Origin: RUG12461 sp045661345
Lineage (GTDB): Bacteria > Bacillota > Clostridia > Lachnospirales > Lachnospiraceae
Reading direction: 5' to 3'
DNA: 64,000 bases
NCBI GenBank assembly: GCA_045661345.1
Contig: JAZRFM010000024.1
Span: 124,001 to 188,000 of the forward strand
Part shown: positions 16,145 through 25,037 of the stretch, piece by piece
Layout: each line of letters begins with the position of its first letter
How positions within the stretch are numbered: the first letter of the stretch is position 1
The notes under the pieces: generated by a model
The model's database searches: none
Seen by the model: the letters and a program-made list of their open reading frames with translations, nothing else
What the model was told of the DNA's origin: nothing
Made by a program: the position numbers and the translations under genes

Positions 16145-17497
16145 ATGAAAAAAGTCATTACTTACGGAACCTATGATTTGTTCCATGAAGGACACTATAA
16201 TCTGCTGAAACGGGCAAAAGCATTGGGCGACTACCTGATCGTCGGTGTGACGACGGAGCATTTTGATCTGGCACGGGGGAAGGTCAATGTCATCGATCCC
16301 ATTATGACGCGGATTGAAAATGTCCGGAAAACCGGATTTGCGGATCAGATCATCGTGGAGGATCATGAGGGACAAAAGATCGAAGATATTCAGAAGTACG
16401 GGGTGGATATCTTCACCCTGGGGTCGGATTGGACCGGCGCATTCGACTATCTGAAGCCCTTTTGCGAGGTGGTTTACCTGGACCGGACGGCGGATATTTC
16501 CTCCACCGCTCTTCGGAATGACCGGTTTCGCCTGGTGCGGGTCGGAATCGTCGGTACCGGCAGAATCGCGCCGCGTTTCGTTTCCGAGATCAAATATGTC
16601 AGCGGTGCGGAGGTGGTGGCGGCGTACAATCCGGAGCGGCAGAGCGCGGAGTACTTTTCAAAAGCCTATGACATTCCCTGTGAGGTTTCGGACTACCATG
16701 CCTTTTTGGACCGCGTGGATGCCGTGTATATCGCTTCACCCAACGAGACCCATTATGATTATGCGAAAAAGGCGCTGGTAAACGGCAGGCATGTTCTCTG
16801 CGAAAAGCCCATGGCATTTACGAGGAGGGAGACGGAGGAGCTGTACCGTCTTGCGGAGGAACGGAAGAAGGTGCTGCTGGAGGGGATCCGGACTGCCTAC
16901 ACACCGGGCTTTCAACAGATGATGAATGTGGCCAGAAGCGGCAAGATCGGAGAGATCGTGGATGTGGAGGCCTGTTTCACCCGTCTGGCAAACCCGGATG
17001 CGCGGGAACGGACAGATTTCCGCTATGGCGGCAGCTATCTGGAATTCGGGGGTTATGCGATGCTGCCGATTTTAAAACTCCTCGGATCGGACTACCTGGA
17101 TCTGCGCTTTCGGAGCATTCTGGATGAGACCGGCGTTGATATTTATACGAAGGTACAATTGATGTACGAAAAAGGGATGGCGACGGCCAAGACCGGTGTG
17201 GGGGTGAAGTCGGAAGGACAGCTTGTGATCGCCGGCACCGAAGGGTATATTCTGGCGGAGTCACCCTGGTGGATGACAAAACATTTTTCGGTACGGTATG
17301 AGGATCCGGATAAGATCGAAAGCTACGAGCCGAGCTTTCGCGGAGACGGCTTCCGCTATGAGATCAGTGAGTTTGTGTCAAAGATCAACGGAACCGGAAA
17401 GAATGATTATCTGCTGACGGCAGAGGAATCTGTGGCGCTGGCCGGGATCACGGAGGAGTTTATGCGGATCCGGGCAAAACAGCAGGAGGGGAACTGA
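16145..17497 (+). CDS. Cytidylyltransferase-Gfo/Idh/MocA oxidoreductase fusion
   Basis: Residues 1-130 form a TagD-like cytidylyltransferase, with YDLFHEGH (the HxGH nucleotide site) at 9-16 and SSTALR at about 118-123. It should make a CDP-activated small molecule. Residues 133-450 form an NAD(P)-dependent oxidoreductase of the Gfo/Idh/MocA family, with GIVGTGRIAPRF near 134 and CEKPMAF near 218. The join is short, so the activities are probably sequential, by analogy with the TarI-TarJ pair for CDP-ribitol. The substrate is unknown. It lies 21 bases after licD and one base before a second Gfo/Idh/MocA gene whose oxidoreductase half is clearly related. Confidence 0.85.
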   Translation: MKKVITYGTYDLFHEGHYNLLKRAKALGDYLIVGVTTEHFDLARGKVNVIDPIMTRIENVRKTGFADQIIVEDHEGQKIEDIQKYGVDIFTLGSDWTGAFDYLKPFCEVVYLDRTADISSTALRNDRFRLVRVGIVGTGRIAPRFVSEIKYVSGAEVVAAYNPERQSAEYFSKAYDIPCEVSDYHAFLDRVDAVYIASPNETHYDYAKKALVNGRHVLCEKPMAFTRRETEELYRLAEERKKVLLEGIRTAYTPGFQQMMNVARSGKIGEIVDVEACFTRLANPDARERTDFRYGGSYLEFGGYAMLPILKLLGSDYLDLRFRSILDETGVDIYTKVQLMYEKGMATAKTGVGVKSEGQLVIAGTEGYILAESPWWMTKHFSVRYEDPDKIESYEPSFRGDGFRYEISEFVSKINGTGKNDYLLTAEESVALAGITEEFMRIRAKQQEGN

Positions 17498-17498
17498 G

Positions 17499-19337
17499 AT
17501 GAACCAGATCAAAATCGGTATGATCGGTACGGGACGGATTGCGGAACGTTTCATGTCGGAAGCAAAAGAAGCAGAAGGCCTGACCATTGCGGCTGTATAC
17601 AATCCCAGAAGGGAAAGCGCAGCACAATTTGCAAAAGCTCACGGGATTCCGGAGGCTGCGGAGAGTGAAGAGGGATTGCTGGCAGCAGTGGATGCGGTAT
17701 ATATCGCAGCGCCGCATGAGACGCATGCAGTGTATGCGAGGAATGCGCTATCTGCCGGAAAACATGTACTATGTGAAAAGCCGCTCTGTTTCTCCGGCCG
17801 GGAAGCAGAGGAACTGTTTGCATACGCACAAAAACAGGGGTTGATTTTGATGGAGGGGATCAAAACCGCTTATTGCCCGGGCTTCCTGAAGATTCTGGAG
17901 GTGATCGGGAGCGGCATGATCGGACAGATCAAAGATGTGGAGGCTGCGTTTACCAGGCTTTCTCCCGCGAATGTGCGGGAAATCTGGGAGCCCTTCTATG
18001 GCGGCAGCTTTCTGGAATTCGGTACCTATGCGATGCTGCCGCTGGTGAAGCTTTATGGGGCGGCAGATGCCGGCGTCACCTTTCTGACCACTGACATGAA
18101 GACAGGAACAGATACCTTTACCAAAGCGGTCTTTGACTTCGGGGGGCGTTTTGGTACGGCGAAAACCGGTCTTCGCGTTAAATCCGAGGGGCAGCTGCTG
18201 GTCGCGGGGACATACGGATATCTCCTCGCCCCTTCCCCCTGGTGGCTGACGAAGAAGTTCGAGATTCACCATGAGGATCCGCATCAGATAGAAACCTATG
18301 AAGCGGAATTTGAAGGAGCCGGCTTACGTTATGAGATCAGAGCCTTTCTAAACAGGATCGAGGGTAAGGAGGATCCGGGATGGATCCGGCCGGAGGAGAG
18401 TATCTGGCTGGCGAATCAGATGGAGGCATTCCTGGCGGAACGTAAAGAAGGTCGATCAGATGCCGTACGGGTAAAGGGATTCTGCCCGTCAGAACCGGCC
18501 GATGACGGCGCGGGGACAGATCAAAAGGAAAACGTGTCCCGGAGCCCCGGGATCTGGGCGCATCGCGGGTGCTGCATGGCGTACCCGGAAAACACGATCC
18601 CCGCATTTTGCGCGGCGGCAAAGCAGCCGGGACTTGTGGGCATTGAGCTGGATGTACAGCTGACAAAGGACGGGGAACCGGTGGTCATCCATGATGAAAC
18701 GGTGGATCGTACCACAGATGGTCACGGAAATGTCCGGGACTTTACCCTGCAGGAGCTAAAGCAGCTGCGTATAACCGGCAGCCGGTGCAAGGAGCCGGTG
18801 GAACCGGCGCTTTCCGTTCCGACGCTTCGGGAAATGTTTGAAGCGGTACTGCCCCGGCTTCGTGAAGGGATGCTGATCAATATTGAGATGAAAAACAGTG
18901 TGATCCGCTACGAAGGGATGGAGGAAAAAGTGCTTGCCCTGGTGGCGGAATACGGTCTGCAAAAAAACATCGTGTATTCCTCCTTCCTCCCGGAATCCAT
19001 GGGTCTGATGAAAGAACTGGATCCCTCCGTCCGGACCGGTATTCTCGGCGGAGAGCTCCACTGGTGCATCCAACAGGCGAAAAAGTACGGTGCGGATGCC
19101 GTGCACCCCTGGATCGGGGGACTGGATCCGAATCCGGAGGGACTATTTGATCTCCCGGAGGAAATGCCTGTACGCTGCTGGAACAGTGAGGAGCCTTTTT
19201 ACGGAGACGGCAGAATCCTGAAGGAATTACACATGGAGAAGTATGCCCTGCTCGGTGCGACAGATATCATTGTCAATGCACCCGAGATGTATTTGAAGAC
19301 CGTCGGCCAACATGGCGCTGTTGGCGAACAACTCTGA
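17499..19337 (+). CDS. Gfo/Idh/MocA oxidoreductase-glycerophosphodiesterase fusion
   Basis: Residues 1-325 are a Gfo/Idh/MocA oxidoreductase (GMIGTGRIAERF at 7-18, CEKPLCF near 90), paralogous to the domain upstream. Residues about 350-605 are a GDPD domain with AHRG near 353, ELDVQLTKDGEPVVIHD and DRTTDGHG, which hold the catalytic His and metal-binding acidic residues. GDPD enzymes cleave glycerophosphodiesters to glycerol-3-phosphate and an alcohol. The fusion may supply or recycle the alcohol phosphate that the neighbouring cytidylyltransferase activates; this is inference. No signal peptide is seen. GGAGGGG precedes the start. Confidence 0.85.
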   Translation: MNQIKIGMIGTGRIAERFMSEAKEAEGLTIAAVYNPRRESAAQFAKAHGIPEAAESEEGLLAAVDAVYIAAPHETHAVYARNALSAGKHVLCEKPLCFSGREAEELFAYAQKQGLILMEGIKTAYCPGFLKILEVIGSGMIGQIKDVEAAFTRLSPANVREIWEPFYGGSFLEFGTYAMLPLVKLYGAADAGVTFLTTDMKTGTDTFTKAVFDFGGRFGTAKTGLRVKSEGQLLVAGTYGYLLAPSPWWLTKKFEIHHEDPHQIETYEAEFEGAGLRYEIRAFLNRIEGKEDPGWIRPEESIWLANQMEAFLAERKEGRSDAVRVKGFCPSEPADDGAGTDQKENVSRSPGIWAHRGCCMAYPENTIPAFCAAAKQPGLVGIELDVQLTKDGEPVVIHDETVDRTTDGHGNVRDFTLQELKQLRITGSRCKEPVEPALSVPTLREMFEAVLPRLREGMLINIEMKNSVIRYEGMEEKVLALVAEYGLQKNIVYSSFLPESMGLMKELDPSVRTGILGGELHWCIQQAKKYGADAVHPWIGGLDPNPEGLFDLPEEMPVRCWNSEEPFYGDGRILKELHMEKYALLGATDIIVNAPEMYLKTVGQHGAVGEQL

Positions 19338-19365
19338 AGATTCTCATCAGGAAAGGACGTACATC

Positions 19366-21693
19366 ATGATTATTGGCAAGACCTATCGTATTTCCGTTTT
19401 GACAGACAGGCTGATCCGGCTGGAGTACCAGCAGGAGGGACAGTTTGTGGACGCTCTGACGCAGTGCGTTGTAAACCGTGAGTTTCCGGAAGTGTCTTTC
19501 GAAAAAAAAGAGGAGGAAGGGATGCTGACGGTGGAGACGGATGCCCTGATCCTCCGGTATGACGGGCGGATTTTTTCCTCTACAGGGCTTTCCGTGACGC
19601 TGAAGGAAACGGGAGCAACCTGGCATTACAGCGTGATCTACGGTAATACGGACAAAAACTATTATGGAACCGCAAGGACTCTGGACGAAACCGACGGCTA
19701 TGTCCGTCTGGAATCCGGCATCTTCGGAGCCTACGGATATGCCGTTGTGGATGACTCCGCCTCCGCCATCAGAGAGGGAGAGTCCTTTCGACCCCGTACA
19801 CAGGAGGGATTCGATCTCTACTTTTTCGGATACGGGAAGGATTTTTACGGTGGCTTAAAAGACTTTTACCGGCTCTTCGGAGAGACTCCCATGATTCCCC
19901 GTTATGCCTTGGGAAACTGGTGGAGCCGCTATTATCCCTACAGTGAAGAGAGTTACCTGGCTCTTCTGGAAAAATTCCGGGAGGAAGAGATTCCCCTCTC
20001 CGTTGCAGTGATTGATATGGACTGGCATATCACGGAAGTGGAGGAAAAATACGGAACCGGCTGGACCGGATTCACCTGGAATCCCGACCTGTTTCCGGAT
20101 TACCGGCGGTTTCTTGCTGCTTTGAAGGATCGTAAACTGGCGGTGACCTTAAACCTCCATCCCGCCGATGGGATACGTGCGTTTGAAGTGATGTACCGGG
20201 AAGCGGCACTGGCCATGGGGATTGATCCGGACAGTGAGAAGGCTGTGGAATTTGATCTGGCGGATCCGAAATTCAGGAGGGTCTATTTTGAAACGGTTCT
20301 TCACCCCTATGAAAAGGACGGCGTTGATTTCTGGTGGATCGATTGGCAGCAGGGTACCGGAAAGGGAAGCAAAGATGTGGATCCGCTGTTTCTTCTGAAT
20401 CATTATCATTATGAGGATCAGAAGAACAGAAGCATCCGCCCCATGATTTTCTCCCGCTATGCCGGCGTGGGAAGCCATCGTTATCCGGTGGGTTTTTCCG
20501 GAGACACCAGAACCACCTGGCAGAGTCTTGCTTTTCAGCCTTATTTTACCTCTACCGCAAGTAACGTGGGATATGGCTGGTGGAGCCATGATATCGGCGG
20601 ACATATGCTGGGGGATAAGGATACAGAGCGTCTGGTCCGCTGGGTGCAGTTTGGAGTATTCTCCCCCATTATGCGGCTGCACAGCAGCAACAACCCGTTT
20701 TTGAATAAGGAGCCCTGGGTGCTGGGAGAGCCGTACCATGAGATTGTCCGGCAGTTTATGCGGCTGCGGCACCGCCTGATTCCCTACCTCTATACCATGA
20801 CCGCTCTGGCCAGCAAAGAAGGGAGACCGTTGATACAGCCCATGTATTATCTTTGCCCGGAGGAAGAGGGTGCCTATGAGGTTCAAAATGAGTTCGGGTT
20901 TGGGACGGAGCTTCTGGTTTGTGCCGTGACTGAAAAAGAAGATCCGGAGCTTCGAATGGCTTCCGTGAATGCCCTGATTCCGGAGGGACGATGGTATGAC
21001 ATTTTCCAGGGAAGCATTTACGAGGGAAAGAAAAAGAGGAGACTCTACCGGGGGTTGTCTCAAATACCGGTGCTCCTGAAGGCAGGAGGCATCGTTCCGG
21101 AGAGCCTTTCTGACCGGGAGAACGGCGTGGAGAATCCGTCTTCTCTGCAAATTCTCATCGGAGGCGGCGGGGACGGTGAATTCCGGCTCTATGAGGATGA
21201 CGGTATCACCATGGACTATGAGAAGGGGATCAGTGTAAGTACCCCATACCGTGTCCGCTTTTCGGAGGAAGAACAGGAAACGGTCTTCACCATCGGTACG
21301 GCAGAGGGGACTCTTTCCCTGATTCCGTCCAAACGATCCTATCAATTGCTCTTTTACGGACTCTCTCCGGTGGAGGGAAAAGCGAAGGCCATGCTGGGGG
21401 CTTCGGAGCTTTCCTATGTATATGACAGGGAACGCGGGATTCTTACCCTGGAACTGCAGGAAGCGCCGGTTATCGGGGAACAGCAGATTGTCCTGAAAGG
21501 ATTTGAAAAAGCTGAAAACCGTGTGGATTCCCGGGTCTTTTGTCTTTTGGATGAAGCGTGGATGGAGAACAAGGCAAAAGAGCGGATTTACCGGGCATTT
21601 TCAGACCTTGGGAGAGAGGAATTTCTGCGCTGGCTGTCGGGAGATGAGGTTTCCGAGACGGTGAAGGACGCATTGAGGGAAATTTTGACCTGA
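19366..21693 (+). CDS. Glycoside hydrolase family 31 alpha-glucosidase
   Basis: GH31 enzymes release alpha-linked sugars. The catalytic barrel shows VIDMDWHI near residue 217, WWIDWQQG near 322 (the nucleophile Asp lies in this strand) and FSGDTRTTW near 378 (acid/base Asp), followed by DIGGHM. The open frame runs back to 19312, but AGGAAAGG precedes ATG 19366 and the earlier ATG overlaps the upstream gene, so 19366 is preferred (775 residues). No signal peptide or membrane segment is seen, so it acts in the cytoplasm. Its presence in this operon may mean glycan trimming or donor recycling. Confidence 0.88.
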   Translation: MIIGKTYRISVLTDRLIRLEYQQEGQFVDALTQCVVNREFPEVSFEKKEEEGMLTVETDALILRYDGRIFSSTGLSVTLKETGATWHYSVIYGNTDKNYYGTARTLDETDGYVRLESGIFGAYGYAVVDDSASAIREGESFRPRTQEGFDLYFFGYGKDFYGGLKDFYRLFGETPMIPRYALGNWWSRYYPYSEESYLALLEKFREEEIPLSVAVIDMDWHITEVEEKYGTGWTGFTWNPDLFPDYRRFLAALKDRKLAVTLNLHPADGIRAFEVMYREAALAMGIDPDSEKAVEFDLADPKFRRVYFETVLHPYEKDGVDFWWIDWQQGTGKGSKDVDPLFLLNHYHYEDQKNRSIRPMIFSRYAGVGSHRYPVGFSGDTRTTWQSLAFQPYFTSTASNVGYGWWSHDIGGHMLGDKDTERLVRWVQFGVFSPIMRLHSSNNPFLNKEPWVLGEPYHEIVRQFMRLRHRLIPYLYTMTALASKEGRPLIQPMYYLCPEEEGAYEVQNEFGFGTELLVCAVTEKEDPELRMASVNALIPEGRWYDIFQGSIYEGKKKRRLYRGLSQIPVLLKAGGIVPESLSDRENGVENPSSLQILIGGGGDGEFRLYEDDGITMDYEKGISVSTPYRVRFSEEEQETVFTIGTAEGTLSLIPSKRSYQLLFYGLSPVEGKAKAMLGASELSYVYDRERGILTLELQEAPVIGEQQIVLKGFEKAENRVDSRVFCLLDEAWMENKAKERIYRAFSDLGREEFLRWLSGDEVSETVKDALREILT

Positions 21694-21698
21694 CGCTC

Positions 21699-22706
21699 CT
21701 ATGAGGCATCGGACACCCCGGAATGGCTCAGTGCATGATAAAAAAGCTCCCGTATGGAAGTGTCCGGATCGAGACCGAGAGTCTCGATATTCTGTCGGAA
21801 GATAATCCCTCCGGCCATGAAGGAATGTCCGCCGCCGGAACCCAGACCCTGAAGCGCTTCCGCAGTCAGCTTCCCCGCATCTATCGCTGGGGCTTCGGAG
21901 CGTACCGAAAACTTGATGCCGTCCTTTCTCGTGGCGTAGATCACGGACACATCCACATCCTCCAGCGACAGGATGAAATCGGAAACGATGGCGATCTGAG
22001 CGTCCTGACAGGAAAAAGGAATCCCCGCAAATCCCACCCGGTCATAAACGAAAATGTTTTCTATGGCAGAGCCGTAGGCTCTCAGGTCCTGAAACTCCAT
22101 GGTGTTTGAGGTCAGCTGTGTCAGGATTTCCCGGGAGGCCAGCGGGAAAAGGAAGGCAAACATCCGGATATCCGCCTCTGTCACGCCCCGGGTAAAATGC
22201 AGGGTATCCATCTTCAGCCCATAGAGTAAGGCTGTAGCCTCCGCCGTTTCCGGAACGATGGAAAGCTCCTGATAGTATTCAGCGATCATGGTGGCACAAC
22301 TTCCGGTCTTTCTGACATCCAGAAACCGGTAATCCGCCCCTTCGATGAGGGGGTGATGATCAATGCATGCGATTTCATTTCCCGGGAGATCCTTGATATT
22401 GCCTCCCCCTTTCTGGGAGTCCACGCAAATGATGGGATCATCCGTCTTCATGGTCGACACGATCTCTTCTTCGGACAGAATCTGGATCCGACAAAGCTCT
22501 GTCATTTTTTTCGTATTAACTCGGTCAATCTGTCCCACATAGCAGAGTGTGGATCCTATCCCGAAGTGACGAAGAATCCCCGCAAGTCCAAAGGCGGAGC
22601 CAATGGCATCAGGATCCGGAAAGTTATGGGTCTGTATGTAGACCTGCCGTCCTTTCAGGTATTCCATCATTTGCAGAAAGCTTTGCTTGTCCATAATCAT
22701 CCCCAT
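21699..22706 (-). CDS. DHH/DHHA1 phosphoesterase (NrnA-like)
   Basis: DHH proteins hydrolyse nanoRNA, pAp or cyclic dinucleotides using manganese. This 335-residue copy has motif I (NFPDPDAIGSA near 29-39), a DHHP motif near 118-121 and the DHHA1 motif GSGGGHSFMAGG near residue 295. It converges with the GH31 gene, only five bases apart, with no terminator between. ATG 22706 lacks a ribosome binding site; ATG 22694, four codons in, is preceded by GGGGATG and may be the real start. It may be unrelated to the glycan cluster. Confidence 0.82.
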   Translation of the reverse strand: MGMIMDKQSFLQMMEYLKGRQVYIQTHNFPDPDAIGSAFGLAGILRHFGIGSTLCYVGQIDRVNTKKMTELCRIQILSEEEIVSTMKTDDPIICVDSQKGGGNIKDLPGNEIACIDHHPLIEGADYRFLDVRKTGSCATMIAEYYQELSIVPETAEATALLYGLKMDTLHFTRGVTEADIRMFAFLFPLASREILTQLTSNTMEFQDLRAYGSAIENIFVYDRVGFAGIPFSCQDAQIAIVSDFILSLEDVDVSVIYATRKDGIKFSVRSEAPAIDAGKLTAEALQGLGSGGGHSFMAGGIIFRQNIETLGLDPDTSIRELFYHALSHSGVSDAS

Positions 22707-22825
22707 GTGACGAAAACGTTACCAACATAGTTTATTATATAGCATCGGCGCATAAAAAGGATATCCCCTTTTTGGAGGGAGTTCCCGTTCATAACCATGG
22801 CAACACTCAACACTGGATGGATGAG

Positions 22826-22951
22826 GATATAATTCGCTTAAAGTGATAAAAAACCACAGATTAAGCGAAAAATAACGTGAAGATTGGTTGTAAACGACGG
22901 ATATACATGATATAATTCGCTAAAAGTGATAAAATCACAAAGATTAAGCGA
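22826..22951 (+). promoter_or_regulatory. Two palindromic operators over the ATPase promoter
   Basis: Operator A has TTCGCTTAA (22833-22841) and TTAAGCGAA (22861-22869). Operator B has TTCGCT (22916-22921) and TTAAGCGA (22944-22951) with an inner GTGAT/ATCAC. Each begins with GATATAAT, and arm spacing is the same in both copies. The promoter TTGTAA (22888-22893), spacer 17, TATAAT (22911-22916) overlaps operator B, so a protein bound to B would block transcription. Confidence 0.7.
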
Positions 22952-22962
22952 GGTATAGATCG

Positions 22963-24381
22963 ATGCTGGTGGGCAGAGAGAAAGAAACGGCTGTGATTGG
23001 AAATGCGATCAGTGATGTCAGATCACACTTTATCGCAGTTTACGGGCGAAGAAGGGTGGGAAAGACGTTCCTTATCCGAACTTCCGGAGGGAACCGGTTT
23101 ACTTTTCAGCACGCGGGCGTTTCGAATGGTGGTCTGAAGGAGCAGTTGGACGCCTTTGTATCAGCGGCATCTCTTTATGGATATACGTTTGATAAAGCAC
23201 CTAAAAATTGGATACAGGCCTTTGACGGATTAAAACATCTGATCACAAACTCCAATGAGAGGAGAAAAGTGGTTTTTCTGGATGAACTATCATGGATGGA
23301 TACATCGAAAAGCGGCTTTATTGCTGCTCTGGAAAACTTCTGGAACTCTTTTGCGTCTGCGAGAGACGATGTAGTACTGATCGTTTGTGCGTCAGCGACA
23401 TCGTGGATGCTGTCTAAAGTCATTCATAATAAAGGTGGGTTATATCATCGCCTCACAGAACAAATACATCTACAGCCCTTTTCTTTAAGAGAATGTGAGC
23501 AATATGTAAAAATGAATGGGCTGATTCTTAACAGGGATCAGATTCTACAATACTACATGATCTTTGGGGGAGTCCCGTTCTACTGGGAGTTATTGGAAAA
23601 AGGCAGCAGTATTGACCAGAACATAGACAGGATTCTGTTTGCAAAAGATGCCGTTTTAAAGGATGAGTTCCGTCACCTTTATGCGTCTGTGTTTAAGAAT
23701 CCACAGATTTATATCAGGTTGGTAAAAGCTTTGTGTACTGTAAAATCCGGACTAACAAGAGATGAATTGATAAAGGAAGCCGGCGTATCAAATTCCGGAG
23801 ATTTAACACATCGTCTGGAAGAGCTTGAAAGCTGTGGGTTTATTCGTTCCTACAGTACATGGGGGAAGAAGAAAAAAAACACGATTTATCAATTGATGGA
23901 CCCGTTTACCCTTTTTTATTACCGATTTATGGAGCATCCCTCGACGGATGAACATTTCTGGACGAATCAGATCAATACGCCCAAGACAAATACATGGAAG
24001 GGACTGGCCTTTGAACGTGTATGCCTGATGCATACAGAGCAGATCAAGATAAAACTTAAGATCGATGGGATATTGACAGAGATCCATTCCTGGTATTGCA
24101 AACCGGATCCGGATGAAGGCATCTTTGGATCGCAGATAGACCTGCTGATTGTGAGAAAAGATCAGGTTATTAATCTGTGTGAAATGAAATATTCCGGACA
24201 GGAATATGCATTAACAGAAAAAAATGATCGTGATCTGAAAAGAAAAATACACGATTTAAAGGAAAAGACGGGTACCAGGTATGCAATTCATCCAACGCTG
24301 GTGACAACATACGGATTAATGGATAATTCGTATGCCGCAAATATCCAGGCGGTGGTTACTATGGATGATCTGTTTGTGTAG
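22963..24381 (+). CDS. ATPase_2 domain / DUF234 protein (1)
   Basis: This is an archaeal-type STAND-like ATPase. Walker A YGRRRVGKT is at residues 27-35 and Walker B VVFLDELSW near 103-111. A winged-helix region follows (about 260-320). The C-terminal DUF234 domain has a PD-(D/E)XK-like pattern, SQIDLLI near 390 and CEMKYS near 406. The biochemical role of these proteins is unknown; they are scattered in accessory regions of Clostridia. It is preceded by two copies of a private palindrome. A second homologue is at 49312. Lower similarity to neighbours and the position between unrelated genes suggest a mobile origin. Confidence 0.82.
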   Translation: MLVGREKETAVIGNAISDVRSHFIAVYGRRRVGKTFLIRTSGGNRFTFQHAGVSNGGLKEQLDAFVSAASLYGYTFDKAPKNWIQAFDGLKHLITNSNERRKVVFLDELSWMDTSKSGFIAALENFWNSFASARDDVVLIVCASATSWMLSKVIHNKGGLYHRLTEQIHLQPFSLRECEQYVKMNGLILNRDQILQYYMIFGGVPFYWELLEKGSSIDQNIDRILFAKDAVLKDEFRHLYASVFKNPQIYIRLVKALCTVKSGLTRDELIKEAGVSNSGDLTHRLEELESCGFIRSYSTWGKKKKNTIYQLMDPFTLFYYRFMEHPSTDEHFWTNQINTPKTNTWKGLAFERVCLMHTEQIKIKLKIDGILTEIHSWYCKPDPDEGIFGSQIDLLIVRKDQVINLCEMKYSGQEYALTEKNDRDLKRKIHDLKEKTGTRYAIHPTLVTTYGLMDNSYAANIQAVVTMDDLFV

Positions 24382-24414
24382 GGGGATACGCGAAAATGCT
24401 GACGGATAACGAGC

Positions 24415-24596
24415 GAGCGATATCGACCTGGCAGCATATGGGAAAACATCGACAGGTTTCGATTGGATCTGGAGGAGTTTGATCTGGGGTGGAAATTGTT
24501 TAAGGATGGGGAACACTGAATGACGGAGATCTTGATTATGTTGCGTCATATTTTAAACGATTGGTATCGATGCAATTATGGAAAGCGGGTGGCGAT
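24415..24596 (+). pseudogene. Remnant of a small unknown ORF
   Basis: The stretch reads as one protein only if single-base frame changes are allowed: NIDRFRLDLEEFDLGWKLF in one frame, then NDGDLDYVASYFKRLVSM in another, shifted near 24516-24522 where TGA interrupts. The second part runs in frame into the ATG of the XRE gene. I do not recognise the family. It is best read as a decayed gene upstream of the broken regulator. Confidence 0.4.
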
Positions 24597-24931
24597 ATGA
24601 TTATTAGTGAAAGGATTTTTCGAATAATGGAAAGCAAAGATATCTCGCAGATGGATTTTTCCCGTGCAACCGGAATATCCCAAAGCACGATCAGCGACTG
24701 GAAACGAAAAAAACGAACCCGTCAGCGGATAAAATTATGAGTATCTGTAAGGTGTTAGGCGTGACGCCTTATGAACTGCTTCAGGATTCCTCGAAAAGAA
24801 AGAATGAAAAAGACTATATTATTGTCAGTGAGGGAACGGATGAATATGAACTTGTTGCCGAGTATGGTGAGTTAGATACACGGGACAAGGGACGTTTAAT
24901 GGGATATCTGTATGCATTATCCGAAAAATGA
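24597..24931 (+). pseudogene. XRE-type regulator with a frameshift at an A7 run
   Basis: ATG 24597 starts an XRE helix-turn-helix domain (SQMDFSRATGISQSTISDWK) that runs into a stop after 47 codons. One base earlier at the A7 run 24707-24713, the frame continues NPSADKIMSICKVLGVTPYELL and then an acidic C-terminal part to 24931. The corrected product would be about 111 residues, with an intact HTH. The run sits as A_AAA_AAA in the zero frame, a form that permits -1 slippage, so it is either a one-base deletion or a slippage-controlled gene. The broken ORF just upstream favours decay. Confidence 0.75.
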
Positions 24932-25037
24932 CACACTTGACTGGGTTAATTTTATGTTTATGATATCGTATAGACGATATATCAACTGTATAAACGAGAA
25001 CCATTGAACGATAACGAACTTAAATGAGCCGATTGCA

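Noticed and set aside
15152..16375. 407-codon open frame on the minus strand opposite licD
   Set aside because: It lies antisense to a clear LicD gene and part of the next, and its product is rich in His, Arg and Pro as expected of a shadow frame.
20149..21345. 398-codon minus-strand frame inside the GH31 gene
   Set aside because: The GH31 catalytic motifs on the plus strand are unambiguous; the antisense frame has no motif.
22963..24381. Reading the ATPase_2/DUF234 gene as a transposition or integrase protein
   Set aside because: It lacks integrase or DDE motifs; only P-loop and nuclease-like patterns are visible.
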